From assembly GCF_901905185.1 (NCBI RefSeq), contig NZ_CABFMQ020000090.1, positions 1-36,484 on the forward strand: a DNA stretch of 36,484 nt, given 5' to 3'. Source of the DNA: Methylocella tundrae (GTDB taxonomy: Bacteria; Pseudomonadota; Alphaproteobacteria; Rhizobiales; Beijerinckiaceae). Each line of letters begins with the position of its first letter. Position 1 is the stretch's first letter. Under the pieces are notes generated by a model that was given only the letters and a program-made list of their open reading frames with translations, was not told the DNA's origin and ran no database searches. Positions 25,573 to 33,986 of the stretch are shown here, in pieces. A program made the translations under genes and the position numbers.

Positions 25573-27060
25573 TCAATCTTGACCGCTCGGGGGGCTCGGA
25601 TAGTCGCGCCTATGCTTGGCGAGTTCAGCAAGAAACTCAGCCCCGAGCCGAATAGCCCGCCCGGCCGCATCGGGATCGACGTCGACGCCGTGAGAGGCGG
25701 CGTTCATGACCCGCACTGCGTCTATGAAGGCCTCCGCCCCTGCCGGCGCCAAGCCACGGCGCTGAAGATCTTGTATCATGGCGCCAATACCCACTGGGAG
25801 CGCGGGCGCGAAACCTTGAGCGGCCGCAAAGTCGCGGAGGGCGCGCTCGATTTCGATCCGGAGTTTGACCACGGACATCAAAGGAAACTCTCGTCCGAGT
25901 TCTTCAATCGTCGGAAGCTCCTGCTGGAGTGGCAGGGGTAGCGAGGGAGAGACTCTGTATTGGGCGACGCCCATCGGTTTGGTGGTGTCGCGTAGTGAAT
26001 ATTCGACAATAACCTCATTGCGGCCCTTGCAGAGGATGATTCCGATGGTCGGCTTGTCATCCTTGTGGCGCAATTGGTCGTCAACGGCCGAAAGATAGAA
26101 GTTCATCTTGCCGGCAAATTCGGGTTTGAAATCCTCGATCTTGAGTTCGATCACGACGAAGCAGCGCAAGCGCAGGTGGTAGAAGAGGAGGTCGAGGTAA
26201 TAGTCCTGGCCGGCGACTTCGAGATGGTATTGGCTGCCGACGAATGCGAAGCCTTTGCCGAGTTCGAGGATCAGCGCACGCAGATGTTCGATCAGCCCTC
26301 GCTCGAGATCGCGCTCCAGGATTTCAGGACCGAGCGACAGAAAGTCGAAGTTATAAGGGTCCTTGAGGATTTGCTGAGCGAGTTCAGATTGCTCCGCGGG
26401 CAGCGTCCTCGAAAAGTTCGTCAGAGCGCCGCCTTGGCGCTCGAACAGTCCGCTTTCGATCTGGTGGACGAGGACGTTCCGGCTCCAGCCATTTTCGATA
26501 GCCTGGCGCGCATACCACGTCCGCTCGGACGCGGACTTCACGCCATCGAGGAGACGGAGGTTATGGCCCCAGGGCAATAGTGCAACAACCTGTTGCACAA
26601 ATTCGACGTCGGGCCAGGCCTCTGCGAAGGCCCGCATGTACTTGAGATTTCGAGCCGATAGGCCCGTCATCTCCGGGAAGGCTCGCCCGAGGTCGGCAGC
26701 CAGCCGATCAATGACCTTGGCGCCCCAACCCTCGCTCTCCTGCCGGGTGACAATATCTCGCCCAATTCCCCAATAGACGAGCACCAGCTCGCGATTGACC
26801 GAGAGGGCTGCGCGAAGCCGGGCTTCAGCGATGCGTTGCTTCAGGTCAGCGACTAGCGCGGCATAGCTCTCGGCTTCGCGGGCGGGATCGCCGACCGCCG
26901 TGGCTCTCGGCCGACGCGGACCGCTTCTCTTGGCGGCCGTCTTCTCGGGGCGATTCGCCGTCACGGTCGCAGCAGTCCTGAGCGCGTGATGCACGTGGCG
27001 TTCGCGATGGCCCGCTGCGGCAGTTGTAGGGTTGCCTCCCGCGCCTGTCGTTGCGCCCAT
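25573..27060 (-). CDS. DUF1016/YhcG-like PDDEXK nuclease-domain protein
   Basis: 495 residues. After a 60-residue low-complexity, Ala/Arg-rich N terminus comes the DUF1016 N-terminal domain (SYAALVADLKQRI, VYWGIGRDIV, GLSARNLKYMRAFAEAWP, LPWGHNLRLL). The C-terminal nuclease domain has YYLDLLFYHLRLRCFVVIEL followed by K: an Asp plus Glu-x-Lys core of a PD-(D/E)XK fold, then GKMNFYLSAVDD. Members are common near restriction, BREX and other defence genes; some are called YhcG or RpnC-like, but roles are poorly known. A helical C-terminal extension of ~120 residues follows the usual family end. ATG 27060 has GAGG 10 bases upstream; the true start could be further in because the first 60 residues overlap helicase-remnant sequence. 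Confidence 0.75.
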   Translation of the reverse strand: MGATTGAGGNPTTAAAGHRERHVHHALRTAATVTANRPEKTAAKRSGPRRPRATAVGDPAREAESYAALVADLKQRIAEARLRAALSVNRELVLVYWGIGRDIVTRQESEGWGAKVIDRLAADLGRAFPEMTGLSARNLKYMRAFAEAWPDVEFVQQVVALLPWGHNLRLLDGVKSASERTWYARQAIENGWSRNVLVHQIESGLFERQGGALTNFSRTLPAEQSELAQQILKDPYNFDFLSLGPEILERDLERGLIEHLRALILELGKGFAFVGSQYHLEVAGQDYYLDLLFYHLRLRCFVVIELKIEDFKPEFAGKMNFYLSAVDDQLRHKDDKPTIGIILCKGRNEVIVEYSLRDTTKPMGVAQYRVSPSLPLPLQQELPTIEELGREFPLMSVVKLRIEIERALRDFAAAQGFAPALPVGIGAMIQDLQRRGLAPAGAEAFIDAVRVMNAASHGVDVDPDAAGRAIRLGAEFLAELAKHRRDYPSPPSGQD

Positions 27061-27286
27061 GACCGGTTAGCCTCGGCCGGCCTCGGCTCCTGCGAGCGGG
27101 CGACTCGCTGATCGCAATCGTCCTTGCCTGAAGCCGCCACGGTCACCAAGCTCGATATGTCATGCTCGTAGAAAGTCATCGACGCGTCCCTGGCAAGATG
27201 ACTTGCTCACCCGCTTTGAGGACCTCCTCAGCATAGCTCAGGAGGTTGAAGAGATATCTCCGACTTTGGGCAGACGCAGGCTGCAT
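27050..27286 (-). pseudogene. 5' remnant of a large helicase/AAA-type gene
   Basis: From ATG 27286 the frame encodes RYLFNLLSYAEEVLKAGEQV and ends at TGA 27178-27176; the overlapping ATG 27179 frame continues MTFYEHDISSL and later RVARSQEPRPAEANRSW. Joined, these resemble the N terminus of large bacterial helicase/AAA proteins found in defence islands (helix with AEEVL.AGE, then FYEHD, then RV.RLQE.RP). The rest, including any Walker motifs, is absent, and the two parts are in different frames, so this is a decayed fragment cut off by the DUF1016 gene. Confidence 0.45.
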
Positions 27287-27333
27287 GGCGCTTTCAGTAC
27301 ATTTTCTTGCCGGGGATGAACATACGGGGAAGA

Positions 27334-27939
27334 TTAGTCGATTCCATCCGTAGCCGTAATCGCGGGCGCAGTTTTTTTTTTCTCCACATTGTAGAACCCA
27401 AGGCCGTGTCCCTCCGGCATCAAGTCCGGGCATTTGTCAAACGTCCCTCCCGTCGATGCGGTCTCGGCCGCATCGGGTCGATCGTCGCCTTCGTCGGCGT
27501 CGCCGGCCGCGGCGAACCCGCCCGGAAACTCCCCGGCCAAGAGCTTGTCCTTGGCGAGCAGGCCGGCGTCCTCCAGCATCTCGATGTCGGGAAGATGATC
27601 GTGCAGACTCGATAAGCCGAACCGCGCGAGAAGCGCTTTGGTCGCCACGAAGGCGTAGGGCGTGCCGGGCCGCGGGCTCCGCGGCTCCGCGGCGATGTAG
27701 CCTATGGCGCGGAGGCCGACGATGAGGTCGCGGTTCACCTCCCGGCCGATAAATTCCGAGAGCGCGCCGCGCACGACTGGCTGAAAATAGGCGAGCGCCA
27801 TCAGCACCAGAGATTCCGACCGCGACAGCGGGCGAACGGCGGGGGGCGCCCTGCTGCGGCATGGATCTCGTCCGCGAACCCTTGCGAACGGTAATTTTCC
27901 TGGGGTGTCAGCAGCGTCCAGGACTTTGTCATCTTTCAT
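27334..27939 (-). pseudogene. scpB: scpB-like gene, N-terminally truncated and probably frameshifted
   Basis: 201 residues. SESLVLMALAYFQPVVRGAL, GREVNRDLIVGLRAIGYIA, RPGTPYAFVATKALLARFGL and LPDIEMLEDAGLL are the second winged-helix half of ScpB, the kleisin-associated subunit of SMC condensin. The first winged-helix domain is missing. Reading a different frame upstream (ATG 27932) gives NYRSQGFADEIHAAAG, which fits the sequence normally preceding SRSE; the switch falls at a GC homopolymer near 27842-27855. A long A-run encodes KKK near the C terminus. Plasmid scpB copies beside RHE_PE00001-type genes are common in rhizobia, so a related function could persist, but this copy looks damaged. 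Confidence 0.65.
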
Positions 27940-27997
27940 CCGCCCTTATTGCCTAAACCTTCACGGGAGGCGGCGCCCGAGGAAAATTACCGCTCGC
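27884..27997. repeat. 18-bp inverted repeat flanking the scpB start
   Basis: GCGAACGGTAATTTTCCT (27884-27901) is the reverse complement of AGGAAAATTACCGCTCGC (27980-27997) at 17 of 18 positions, with 78 bp between. The repeat brackets the truncated 5' end of scpB and may mark an inversion or duplication that damaged it. Confidence 0.55.
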
Positions 27998-28014
27998 GCG
28001 CCTGCCCCCTCTTC

Positions 28015-28653
28015 TCAAATCAGCGGCGCGTCGGAATCGCCCGAGAGCAGGTGGGGGAAGAGTTGGCGGAAGGACCAGGGCGTCCCGGGGGCGGCGCGGT
28101 CGAGGCGCAGCGCGACGTCGAACCGCGTCCCGTCTCATTTCTGCGGCAGGCCGTCGATGCGCTGCTGGCCGACGAGATCGGGGAGCAGGGTTTTGACGAT
28201 CGCCTTGTGCTCCCAGCAGACCAAAACGACGCCTGAGAGGGCGGTGAGTTCGGCGGCCAGGGCGGGTTCCTGCCCGACGGCGTAGGTGGTGATCGGCTTG
28301 AGGCCGAGCCGCGCGGCGAGCGGACGAATGGTCTCGTAGGGGCGCTGACTCGGCTCGTCGCCGGTTTCCGCCCTCGGGTCGGCGGCGTAGATGACTGCGG
28401 GCTGAGGGAAATCGACGCCGCCCAGTCCCGCGCCAAACAGCGCCGACCAACTGCCGGCGCGCTGCCAGCCGCGTATCACCAGGGACTTCTTGTCCGGCGA
28501 ACCCTCGGACGTGAGGCTCGGGCCCGGCCACGCTTCGTCCGGCTTTTCGGCGTGGCGGATGATGACAAGGGTGAGCTTGGCGCCCTGCCCGAGCGCCGGC
28601 GCCGCGATTGCCGCGCCGGCAAGGAAGAGGAACTGGCGACGGACAAGCTGCAT
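28015..28653 (-). pseudogene. Histidine phosphatase family gene interrupted by an in-frame TGA
   Basis: The start is well supported: GAGGGAG lies 7 bases before ATG 28653. The protein opens with a twin-arginine/Sec-like signal (RRQFLFLAGAAIAAPALG), then VIIRHAEKP (catalytic His) and TSEG, with later ADPR and CWEHKAIV (second active-site His). After LPQK comes TGA at 28137-28135, but the same frame continues for 39 more codons (DGTRFDVALRLDR, PWSFRQLFPHLLSG) to TGA at 28017-28015. That tail is what these proteins normally have, and a Trp (TGG) is expected at the stop, so a single G-to-A change explains it. The 172-residue product might still fold, as both His motifs are retained. Confidence 0.75.
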
Positions 28654-29131
28654 GGCTTTACTCCCTCAAAGATCGTTGCGATGGGCGGGTGCTGTCGGAC
28701 TGCTTCTTGTCGGGCGCGAAGCAATCGCGCGCCGCGTCGGGAACGACACGCTGTTTGCGGAAAGGAGAGTGTGCGTCGCGGCTTTCGCCTTGTCGCCCCG
28801 TGGTGCATTCTGAGTGGGGAGTTCGCGCCGACATGGCCTGGATCTGATCCCAATGCTTCCGTTTTGGCGTTGCCGGCCTTGGCGTCTCTATCGCGCGGGA
28901 AAAATGCCGTCATGCCGTTGATCCGGGACCGTCCGATGCAAGAGGTGGCAGCCTCGCTCGAGTCGGCTTTTCGTTGGTCGCGCGATCATCGGCGGTCGTC
29001 GGCCGCCACGCAAGATGGGTCAAGGCGCTTGTCAGCACGAGTGCAGGCCAGCGGGGGCATTTGCGAGGGTCATCGGTGCGGCGCGATGAACGATGGCCCG
29101 GACTGGACGAGCGGATCGGCGCCAAAGATCG
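28654..29131. other. Intergenic region without a supported gene
   Basis: GC-rich sequence between the histidine phosphatase and the DUF1612 gene. Open frames here have composition typical of shadow frames and no motif I recognise. The promoter of the phosphatase gene should lie at its left side. Confidence 0.4.
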
Positions 29132-30256
29132 TCACAGGATGCCCCAGGCCCGATAGCGGCCGCGGCCGGTCATTTCGCGCAGGCCGAGTTCGGCGACCAT
29201 GTCCTGCGCCGCGCGCGGGGTGACGCCGAGTTCGGCGGCGATCATGCCGGCGGAGGCGATCGGCCGCGCCAGGATGAATTCGACCAGAGCGGGCAGCCGG
29301 GAGGAGGATCTGCGCCCCTTGAGCTTGCTCTCGAGGCGCCGGCGCGCCAGCAGCCAGCGGTCATGGTCTTGCATTCCGGCCTCGGCCCCGGCCGCGATCG
29401 CCGTGAGGAAGGCGGCGAGCCGCGTCGCTCGGTCGCGCGACCGGCGCTTCTCGCGGGGAATGAGCCGCAGCGCCGAATTCACGCAGCAGAGATGCGACCG
29501 GGTTTTGTGGCGCGCCCTGAGCGTCGCCGCCACCAGCAGAGCGCCGAGCCAGGCCTGGCGCTCGAGCGGCGGATCGCTGTCCCAGGCGTCCCACAGGATC
29601 GCCGCGGACAGCAGCGGCGGTTCGGACTGCGACGCAGCGGCGGCGCGTTGCCAGGCCTCGAGCCTGTCGCCCTCCGCCCAATCGGGATCATAGATGAGCG
29701 GATCGCGCGGGGTTCTCGCTAGGGGGGCGTCTCGGCTGAGGAGTTTGCTGCTGCTCGCGAGCGCGCGATCGAGCGCGGCTAGCTCGCCGGCGAGCGGATC
29801 GGCGTCGCCTGGCATTTCCAACGTGGCGTCATCGCCGCGATCCCCCTGCCCCGCGGGCTCCGGTTCCGCCGTCCCGGCTTCGCCGGCGCCGCGCAAGATT
29901 TCAAGGCCGTCGGCGCTCAGTGCCCAGTCCGGCGCGGCCGCTGCAATTTTTCGGCGCGCGCGCAGCACGGCCTCGGCGCGGGTCACCTCATGGGTCGGCG
30001 ATCTTATGTCCATGCGCGCGTCACGCAGGACGAGATCCTCGAGCATGACGAGTTCGCCGGCGAGCCAGAGGCTGGCGCAGGCGTCCTGGAAATGGCTCCG
30101 GCTGACGAACCCCTCCTGAATCGGGCTCGCCCGGACGCGCTCGTCGAGGCGGGCGAGCGCGTCCTCGGCGGCGGCGAGCGGATTCTTGAGCGCCTCCAGT
30201 AAGCGCCCGTCGGCTAGTCCACGCCAAGGGTCGGCCACGGAATCGGCGGACCTCAC
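29132..30256 (-). CDS. RHE_PE00001-like protein (DUF1612 with HTH)
   Basis: 374 residues. The N-terminal half has the DUF1612 pattern (RSHFQDACASLWLAGELVMLEDLVL and LHD-like acid residues, then ILWDAWDSDPPLERQAWLGALL). The C terminus ends in a winged-helix-like segment, PIASAGMIAAELGVTPRAAQDMVAELGLREMTGRGRYRAWG, broken here only by the writer's recall of the family: it is the HTH domain seen in rhizobial plasmid proteins. Function is unknown; these genes usually accompany scpB on Rhizobiales plasmids and may act in plasmid maintenance or regulation. The GTG start overlaps the Uma2 stop (GTGA), so the two are coupled. Confidence 0.7.
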   Translation of the reverse strand: MRSADSVADPWRGLADGRLLEALKNPLAAAEDALARLDERVRASPIQEGFVSRSHFQDACASLWLAGELVMLEDLVLRDARMDIRSPTHEVTRAEAVLRARRKIAAAAPDWALSADGLEILRGAGEAGTAEPEPAGQGDRGDDATLEMPGDADPLAGELAALDRALASSSKLLSRDAPLARTPRDPLIYDPDWAEGDRLEAWQRAAAASQSEPPLLSAAILWDAWDSDPPLERQAWLGALLVAATLRARHKTRSHLCCVNSALRLIPREKRRSRDRATRLAAFLTAIAAGAEAGMQDHDRWLLARRRLESKLKGRRSSSRLPALVEFILARPIASAGMIAAELGVTPRAAQDMVAELGLREMTGRGRYRAWGIL

Positions 30257-30831
30257 GCGAGCAGCGCGGCGACGTCGACGGCGACGCAGGGGAGCAGAGC
30301 CGGCGCGAGCATGCCGCTGGTGCGGCGCTCCATTGAAGAATAGGCGCCATCTTGCGGCTGGCGGCAGACTTCGACGGCGGATCCCGCAAGATCGACGATC
30401 CAGACCTCCGGCACGCCGAACTGCGCGTAAAGCGCCAGCTTGCGGCCGCGATCGTAAGCCAGGGAGCTGTCGGAGATTTCGACCAGAAGCAGGACCTCGG
30501 CGGCGCTGGGGTGACTTGCCAGGTAATCGTCGGCGCGCGGCCGCAGCAGCATCAAATCGGTTTCAGGCTCATTATAGGCGTCGAGCCGCAGCGGGTTCAG
30601 TTGACTGACGAGGACGATCCCGTCCGCCGCGGCGGGCGCGAAGAGCCGATTGAGCCGACGCGCGATCGCGGCGTGCGGGCTGCCGATCGAGGTCAAGTCG
30701 ATGATCTCGCCGTCGATCAGCTCGACGCGGTCGGCGCGGGTCAGAATGCCGGCCTCGGCCATTTTGTAATAGGCATCAACGTCGAGCCGATGCCGCGACG
30801 GCGCTTGCGGACGTTCAAGGATTTCGCCCAT
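30253..30831 (-). CDS. Uma2-family (DUF820) endonuclease-like protein
   Basis: 192 residues. Typical DUF820 features are the N-terminal VDAYYKMAEAGIL, ELIDGEIIDLTSIGSPHA, PETDLMLLRP (Asp), VLLLVEISDSSL (Glu) and the following Lys in RGRKLALYAQFGV, then VPEVWIVDL. These form a PD-(D/E)XK nuclease-like fold. Family function is mostly unknown; it is abundant in cyanobacteria and scattered in mobile DNA of other bacteria. GGAGAGG lies 3-9 bases before ATG 30831. It heads the operon-like row with the DUF1612 gene. Confidence 0.8.
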   Translation of the reverse strand: MGEILERPQAPSRHRLDVDAYYKMAEAGILTRADRVELIDGEIIDLTSIGSPHAAIARRLNRLFAPAAADGIVLVSQLNPLRLDAYNEPETDLMLLRPRADDYLASHPSAAEVLLLVEISDSSLAYDRGRKLALYAQFGVPEVWIVDLAGSAVEVCRQPQDGAYSSMERRTSGMLAPALLPCVAVDVAALLA

Positions 30832-31637
30832 GGGCCTCTCCGATACGCTTATCCTACTCTTTTCACGGCCAAAAAGCGAACTGGCCAGCGCAGCTTTTGG
30901 GTCAAAACTTCAATTCCACAAATCCCTATGTTTCCATGGGGATAAGCGGAAATTGCGGGCCCATTTTTGACTAGGAAGTTCAATTTTAGTTAAGCGCTTC
31001 AATTTCTCCATCCGCCGGCTCCAAAGTCCCCCGGCCAGGGTCGCGGCGCAGCGAGAGGTGGATCGGAACAAGCTCCCCTCCCCGCCGCAGGCGCGTGGCC
31101 GCGATGCCTTCGCTGTTCAACTCGCGGACTGCTATCCCTTAAAACGACGTAGTTCCATAGGGTTATGACTATTTGCATTGACCTCGTTAGGCGAATGCGA
31201 GCGTGGAATTTTGCTTCGGCGATTCAAATTGAAGTTTTTAAGCAAAACCGACGAGACGCGCGCCGACCGAGGGAGGCGCGCGCCCTCCTCACTGGGAAAC
31301 AGTTATATAAATGATATTTAGATAGAAAAATATAGTGATAGAAGCAAGACGACGAATCGCTTCCGTCACCCGGGAAGGGTGTTTCGGCGTCTATAACCAT
31401 CGATAATTAGCTGTTATCGCGCGGAGCCCCCTGCCCTACCGTTGCCGGCAGGAATCGCTCCCGAGTGAGCTTTTTGCCTCTAAGGAGCGTCTGGAGGGAT
31501 TGCGGCCGGGGCGTTTGGCGGCGCGCTCAAACGGTCATTTACTGATAACTTATGAGTTTGTACAAACGGTCTGGGCAGCCGCGCGAAGCGCTGATTCGGC
31601 CGACAAAGTCCCGCATTGGGGTCTAAAGGACTGTAAT
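30832..31637. other. 806-bp intergenic region with AT-rich repeats upstream of the recombinase
   Basis: No gene seen. It has short related motifs: CTTCAATT-type sequences at 30907-30914, 30977-30985 (one change), 30998-31005 and, inverted, 31227-31234. TTCCATGGGGATAAG (30932-30946) and TTCCATAGGGTTATG (31153-31167) are similar. ATCCCTATG (30922-30930) and CATGGGGAT (30935-30943) form an imperfect hairpin. Such repeats upstream of a serine recombinase could be crossover (res) subsites, but the spacing is not diagnostic. The part around 31300-31350 is strongly AT-rich. Confidence 0.35.
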
Positions 31638-32711
31638 ATGCGCCGTTCGGCGACACGAAACGCCTCCCCTGCCCCGCGCAGCCGCCTCATCGGCTACGCA
31701 CGAGTCTCGACCGAGGATCAGGCGACCGACGCGCAGACCGACGAACTCAAGCTCGCCGGCTGCGACGCGATCTATCGCGAGACCGGCTCCGGCGCCTCAC
31801 GGACGCGGCCTGAGCTTGCCCGGCTCATGCGGGATATAAAGGGCGACGACGTGCTCGTCGTGGTCCGCCTCGACCGCCTTGCGCGCTCGGTGAGCCACCT
31901 CCTTGACACCATCGAGCGACTGGAAGACCGCGGCGCGCATTTCCGCTCGCTGCGTGATCCGATCGACACTTCGACGCCGCAGGGCATGTTTTCGCTGCAG
32001 GTGCTGGGCGCCGTGGCGCAGCTCGAGCGGGCGCTGATCTCGGAGAGAACCAAGGCCGGGATCAAGGCCGCGCAGGCGCGGGGCAAGCGCTCTGGCAATC
32101 CGGGCCTGCGCGAGCGTCGCCCCGAGGCATTGCGGAAAGTGTCCAAGGCTCGCGCAAAAACCTATGTCGACGCCTTGCTCGCGTCCGTCGACGTCTGGCT
32201 GCCGACGGTGCGCCGGATGCGTCCCGGTCCCACAAAAATGACCGCCGAAGCCGCGCAAAACGCCCCCGGGCGCCCCAGAACGGCCGGCAGCCCCCGCTCC
32301 CGGGCGCGCCCGGCGAACGGCCGCGGCGCGCCATCCGGCATCGCCGACAAAGCGCGATTACGTCAAGGCCTCAAACTCGGTCAACACGCGCCGCGCCTAT
32401 GCCGCCGATTGGCGACATACGCGGCCTGGTGCCGGCGCCAGACCCTCCGTGCTCTGCTCCCCGACCCGCAGCTTGGCGGGCTCTACATCGCGGCTCAAGC
32501 CTCCGGCGTGGCCGCCGTCGATCGCAAGCCGCGTTCGATCGCGACCATTGAACGACGGCTCTCCGCCCTCGCCTGGAATTTTGCCCAAGGCGGCGAGACG
32601 TTCGCGCGCGCCGATCGCCATGTCGCCACGGTCCTCGCCGGCATTCGCCGCACCCATGGGCGACCACCCGCGCAGAAGGAGGCCGGCTGCCCGAGGATCT
32701 CCACGCCATGA
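31638..32711 (+). CDS. Serine recombinase (resolvase/invertase), C-terminal end replaced
   Basis: ATG 31638 has a perfect site: AAGGA at 31626-31630, 7 bases upstream. The first ~195 residues are a resolvase: RLIGYARVSTEDQ with nucleophile Ser, GASRTRPELARLM, VVVRLDRLARS, STPQGMFSLQVLGAVAQLER and ERTKAGI. Residues after VDVWLPTVRRMRPG no longer match: the helix-turn-helix end is lost and the frame runs on into out-of-frame and then in-frame pieces of the following tyrosine recombinase (TYAAWCRRQ, ERRLSALAWNFAQ), stopping at 32711. The catalytic domain is intact, but DNA binding is doubtful. Confidence 0.75.
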   Translation: MRRSATRNASPAPRSRLIGYARVSTEDQATDAQTDELKLAGCDAIYRETGSGASRTRPELARLMRDIKGDDVLVVVRLDRLARSVSHLLDTIERLEDRGAHFRSLRDPIDTSTPQGMFSLQVLGAVAQLERALISERTKAGIKAAQARGKRSGNPGLRERRPEALRKVSKARAKTYVDALLASVDVWLPTVRRMRPGPTKMTAEAAQNAPGRPRTAGSPRSRARPANGRGAPSGIADKARLRQGLKLGQHAPRLCRRLATYAAWCRRQTLRALLPDPQLGGLYIAAQASGVAAVDRKPRSIATIERRLSALAWNFAQGGETFARADRHVATVLAGIRRTHGRPPAQKEAGCPRISTP

Positions 32712-33319
32712 TCGCAACGCTGCCCCTTAGGAGATCTCAGGGGGGCTGCGCGACGCGCCATGCTGCTCATCGGCTTCGCCGGCGGCCTGCGCCGCCGCTC
32801 CGAAATCGTCGGCCTCGATTGCGGCGCCGGGCAGAGGCAGGACGGCGGCGGCTGGATAGAAATTCTCGAAACGGGCACTGTCGCAACGCTGCGCGGAAAA
32901 ACCGGCTGACGCAAGGTCGAGATCGGGCGCGGCTCCAGCGACCGCACCTACCCTGTCGTGGGGACCTGGTTGAGGTTTGGGCGCATCGGACACGGCCGCT
33001 GTTTCGGCGCGTGCGCGGGGACGGCAAGACGGTCAATGGGGAACGGCTGACCGACCAAGCATGTGGCTCGGCTCGTCAAGCGTAGGCGCTCGCCGCCGGC
33101 GTACGCGGCGATCTGACGGAAGGCGAGCGACAGCAGAAGTTTGCGGGGCATTCCTTGCGCGAGGGGCTTGCTTCCTCCACCGAGGTCGACGAGCGCTACG
33201 TATCGAAGCAGCTCGGTCACGCCGGCGCGGAAATGACTCGCCGCTACCAGCGTCGCCGCGACCGTTTCTGCATCGATCTTACCAAAGCGGCGGGGCTTTC
33301 ATGGGCCGAATCGGTCTGA
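32353..33319 (+). pseudogene. Tyrosine recombinase (integrase) pseudogene with several frameshifts and a stop
   Basis: Fragments in changing frames: NSVNTRRAYAADW near 32353-32405, YAAWCRRQ to GRPPAQKEA to about 32680, LPEDLHAMIATLPL to 32730, AMLLIGFAGGLRRRSEIVGL to an internal TGA near 32908, then RKVEIGRGSSDRTY, and finally FAGHSLREGLASS with VSKQLGHAGAEMTRRYQRR, the catalytic H-x-x-R, His and Tyr of the family, ending TGA at 33319. At least four disruptions make it non-functional. It probably belonged to the plasmid's or an island's integration system. Confidence 0.75.
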
Positions 33320-33691
33320 ATCATGGGCCTCCGCTGCCGGCGTGAAACGCTTAGCGGACAGGGAGCGCCAGGTTCTGCTGAAGCGGTTCACTTTGAAATC
33401 GCTATGTAAAAGCGGCGCCCGCGAACCGGATGCATTCATCCTATTTTGAAAGCCCTCAGCGGCATGAATCCGCGGTGATGTTGGCCATTCATCCGATTCA
33501 CCTGTGGCGTCGGCCCCATCCAGGTGGAGGTAGGGGCATCGCGATCGAAAGCGCGGCGCGCTGCTCAAGGCACTCGGCTAAGCTACGCTCAGCGGCGCTT
33601 CGGGCGCGCGAAACCCGTTTAGATACTCTGCATTAACTCGGCCAAATAGCAAGTCAGCGGCCTCACGTCAAAGTGAGGTGGCCGCGGCTTA

Positions 33692-33707
33692 GTTGTACGT
33701 GGACAAC
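33692..33707. other. parS: parS-like site 1
   Basis: GTTGTACGTGGACAAC fits the repABC centromere pattern GTT-N4-GC-N4-AAC except for GT in the centre. Its reverse complement GTTGTCCACGTACAAC is almost the same as site 2. RepB is expected to bind here for partition. Confidence 0.6.
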
Positions 33708-33726
33708 GACCGACACCCCACGAAAT

Positions 33727-33781
33727 GGTGTGAGGGCGCTCTAGTTGTCAGCGTACAACTAGACTAGAGCGCCCTCACACC
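33727..33781. repeat. 19-bp perfect inverted repeat around parS site 2
   Basis: GGTGTGAGGGCGCTCTAGT (33727-33745) and ACTAGAGCGCCCTCACACC (33763-33781) are exact reverse complements. The 17-base spacer is almost wholly parS site 2. The structure could extrude as a cruciform, present parS in its loop, or be a remnant of a recombination target. Confidence 0.8.
33744..33759. other. parS: parS-like site 2
   Basis: GTTGTCAGCGTACAAC matches GTT-N4-GC-N4-AAC exactly, the repABC parS consensus. It lies about 230 bp before repA, a normal location for partition sites of this plasmid class. Confidence 0.7.
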
Positions 33782-33986
33782 AGAAGCAATAATTCCCGCC
33801 TCAGCTTAACCGTCAGGCGTGGATATCGAATGACGCGCAGCCCCTCAGCAGCAATCATAAGGTCTAGGGTAGGGGACATAGTCTGCGTTAAGAACTTGTT
33901 AACTCAAAAACGCTTGCGGCGGCGAGAGAATCGGGCATCATGATGAAATCAGCGCATATTCGAGTGAGCAGCACAAAGCACCGCAG

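Larger units (their letters stand above)
33320..33986. other. Upstream region of repABC (partition sites, repA promoter area)
   Basis: No gene is supported. The region holds two parS-like palindromes, a 19-bp inverted repeat and a hairpin (GCGGC...GCCGC, about 33657-33685, with CCTCAC/GTGAGG inside). GTTAA-gaactTG-TTAAC at 33887-33903 is a further imperfect palindrome about 85 bp before repA, a candidate RepA operator. Confidence 0.5.
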
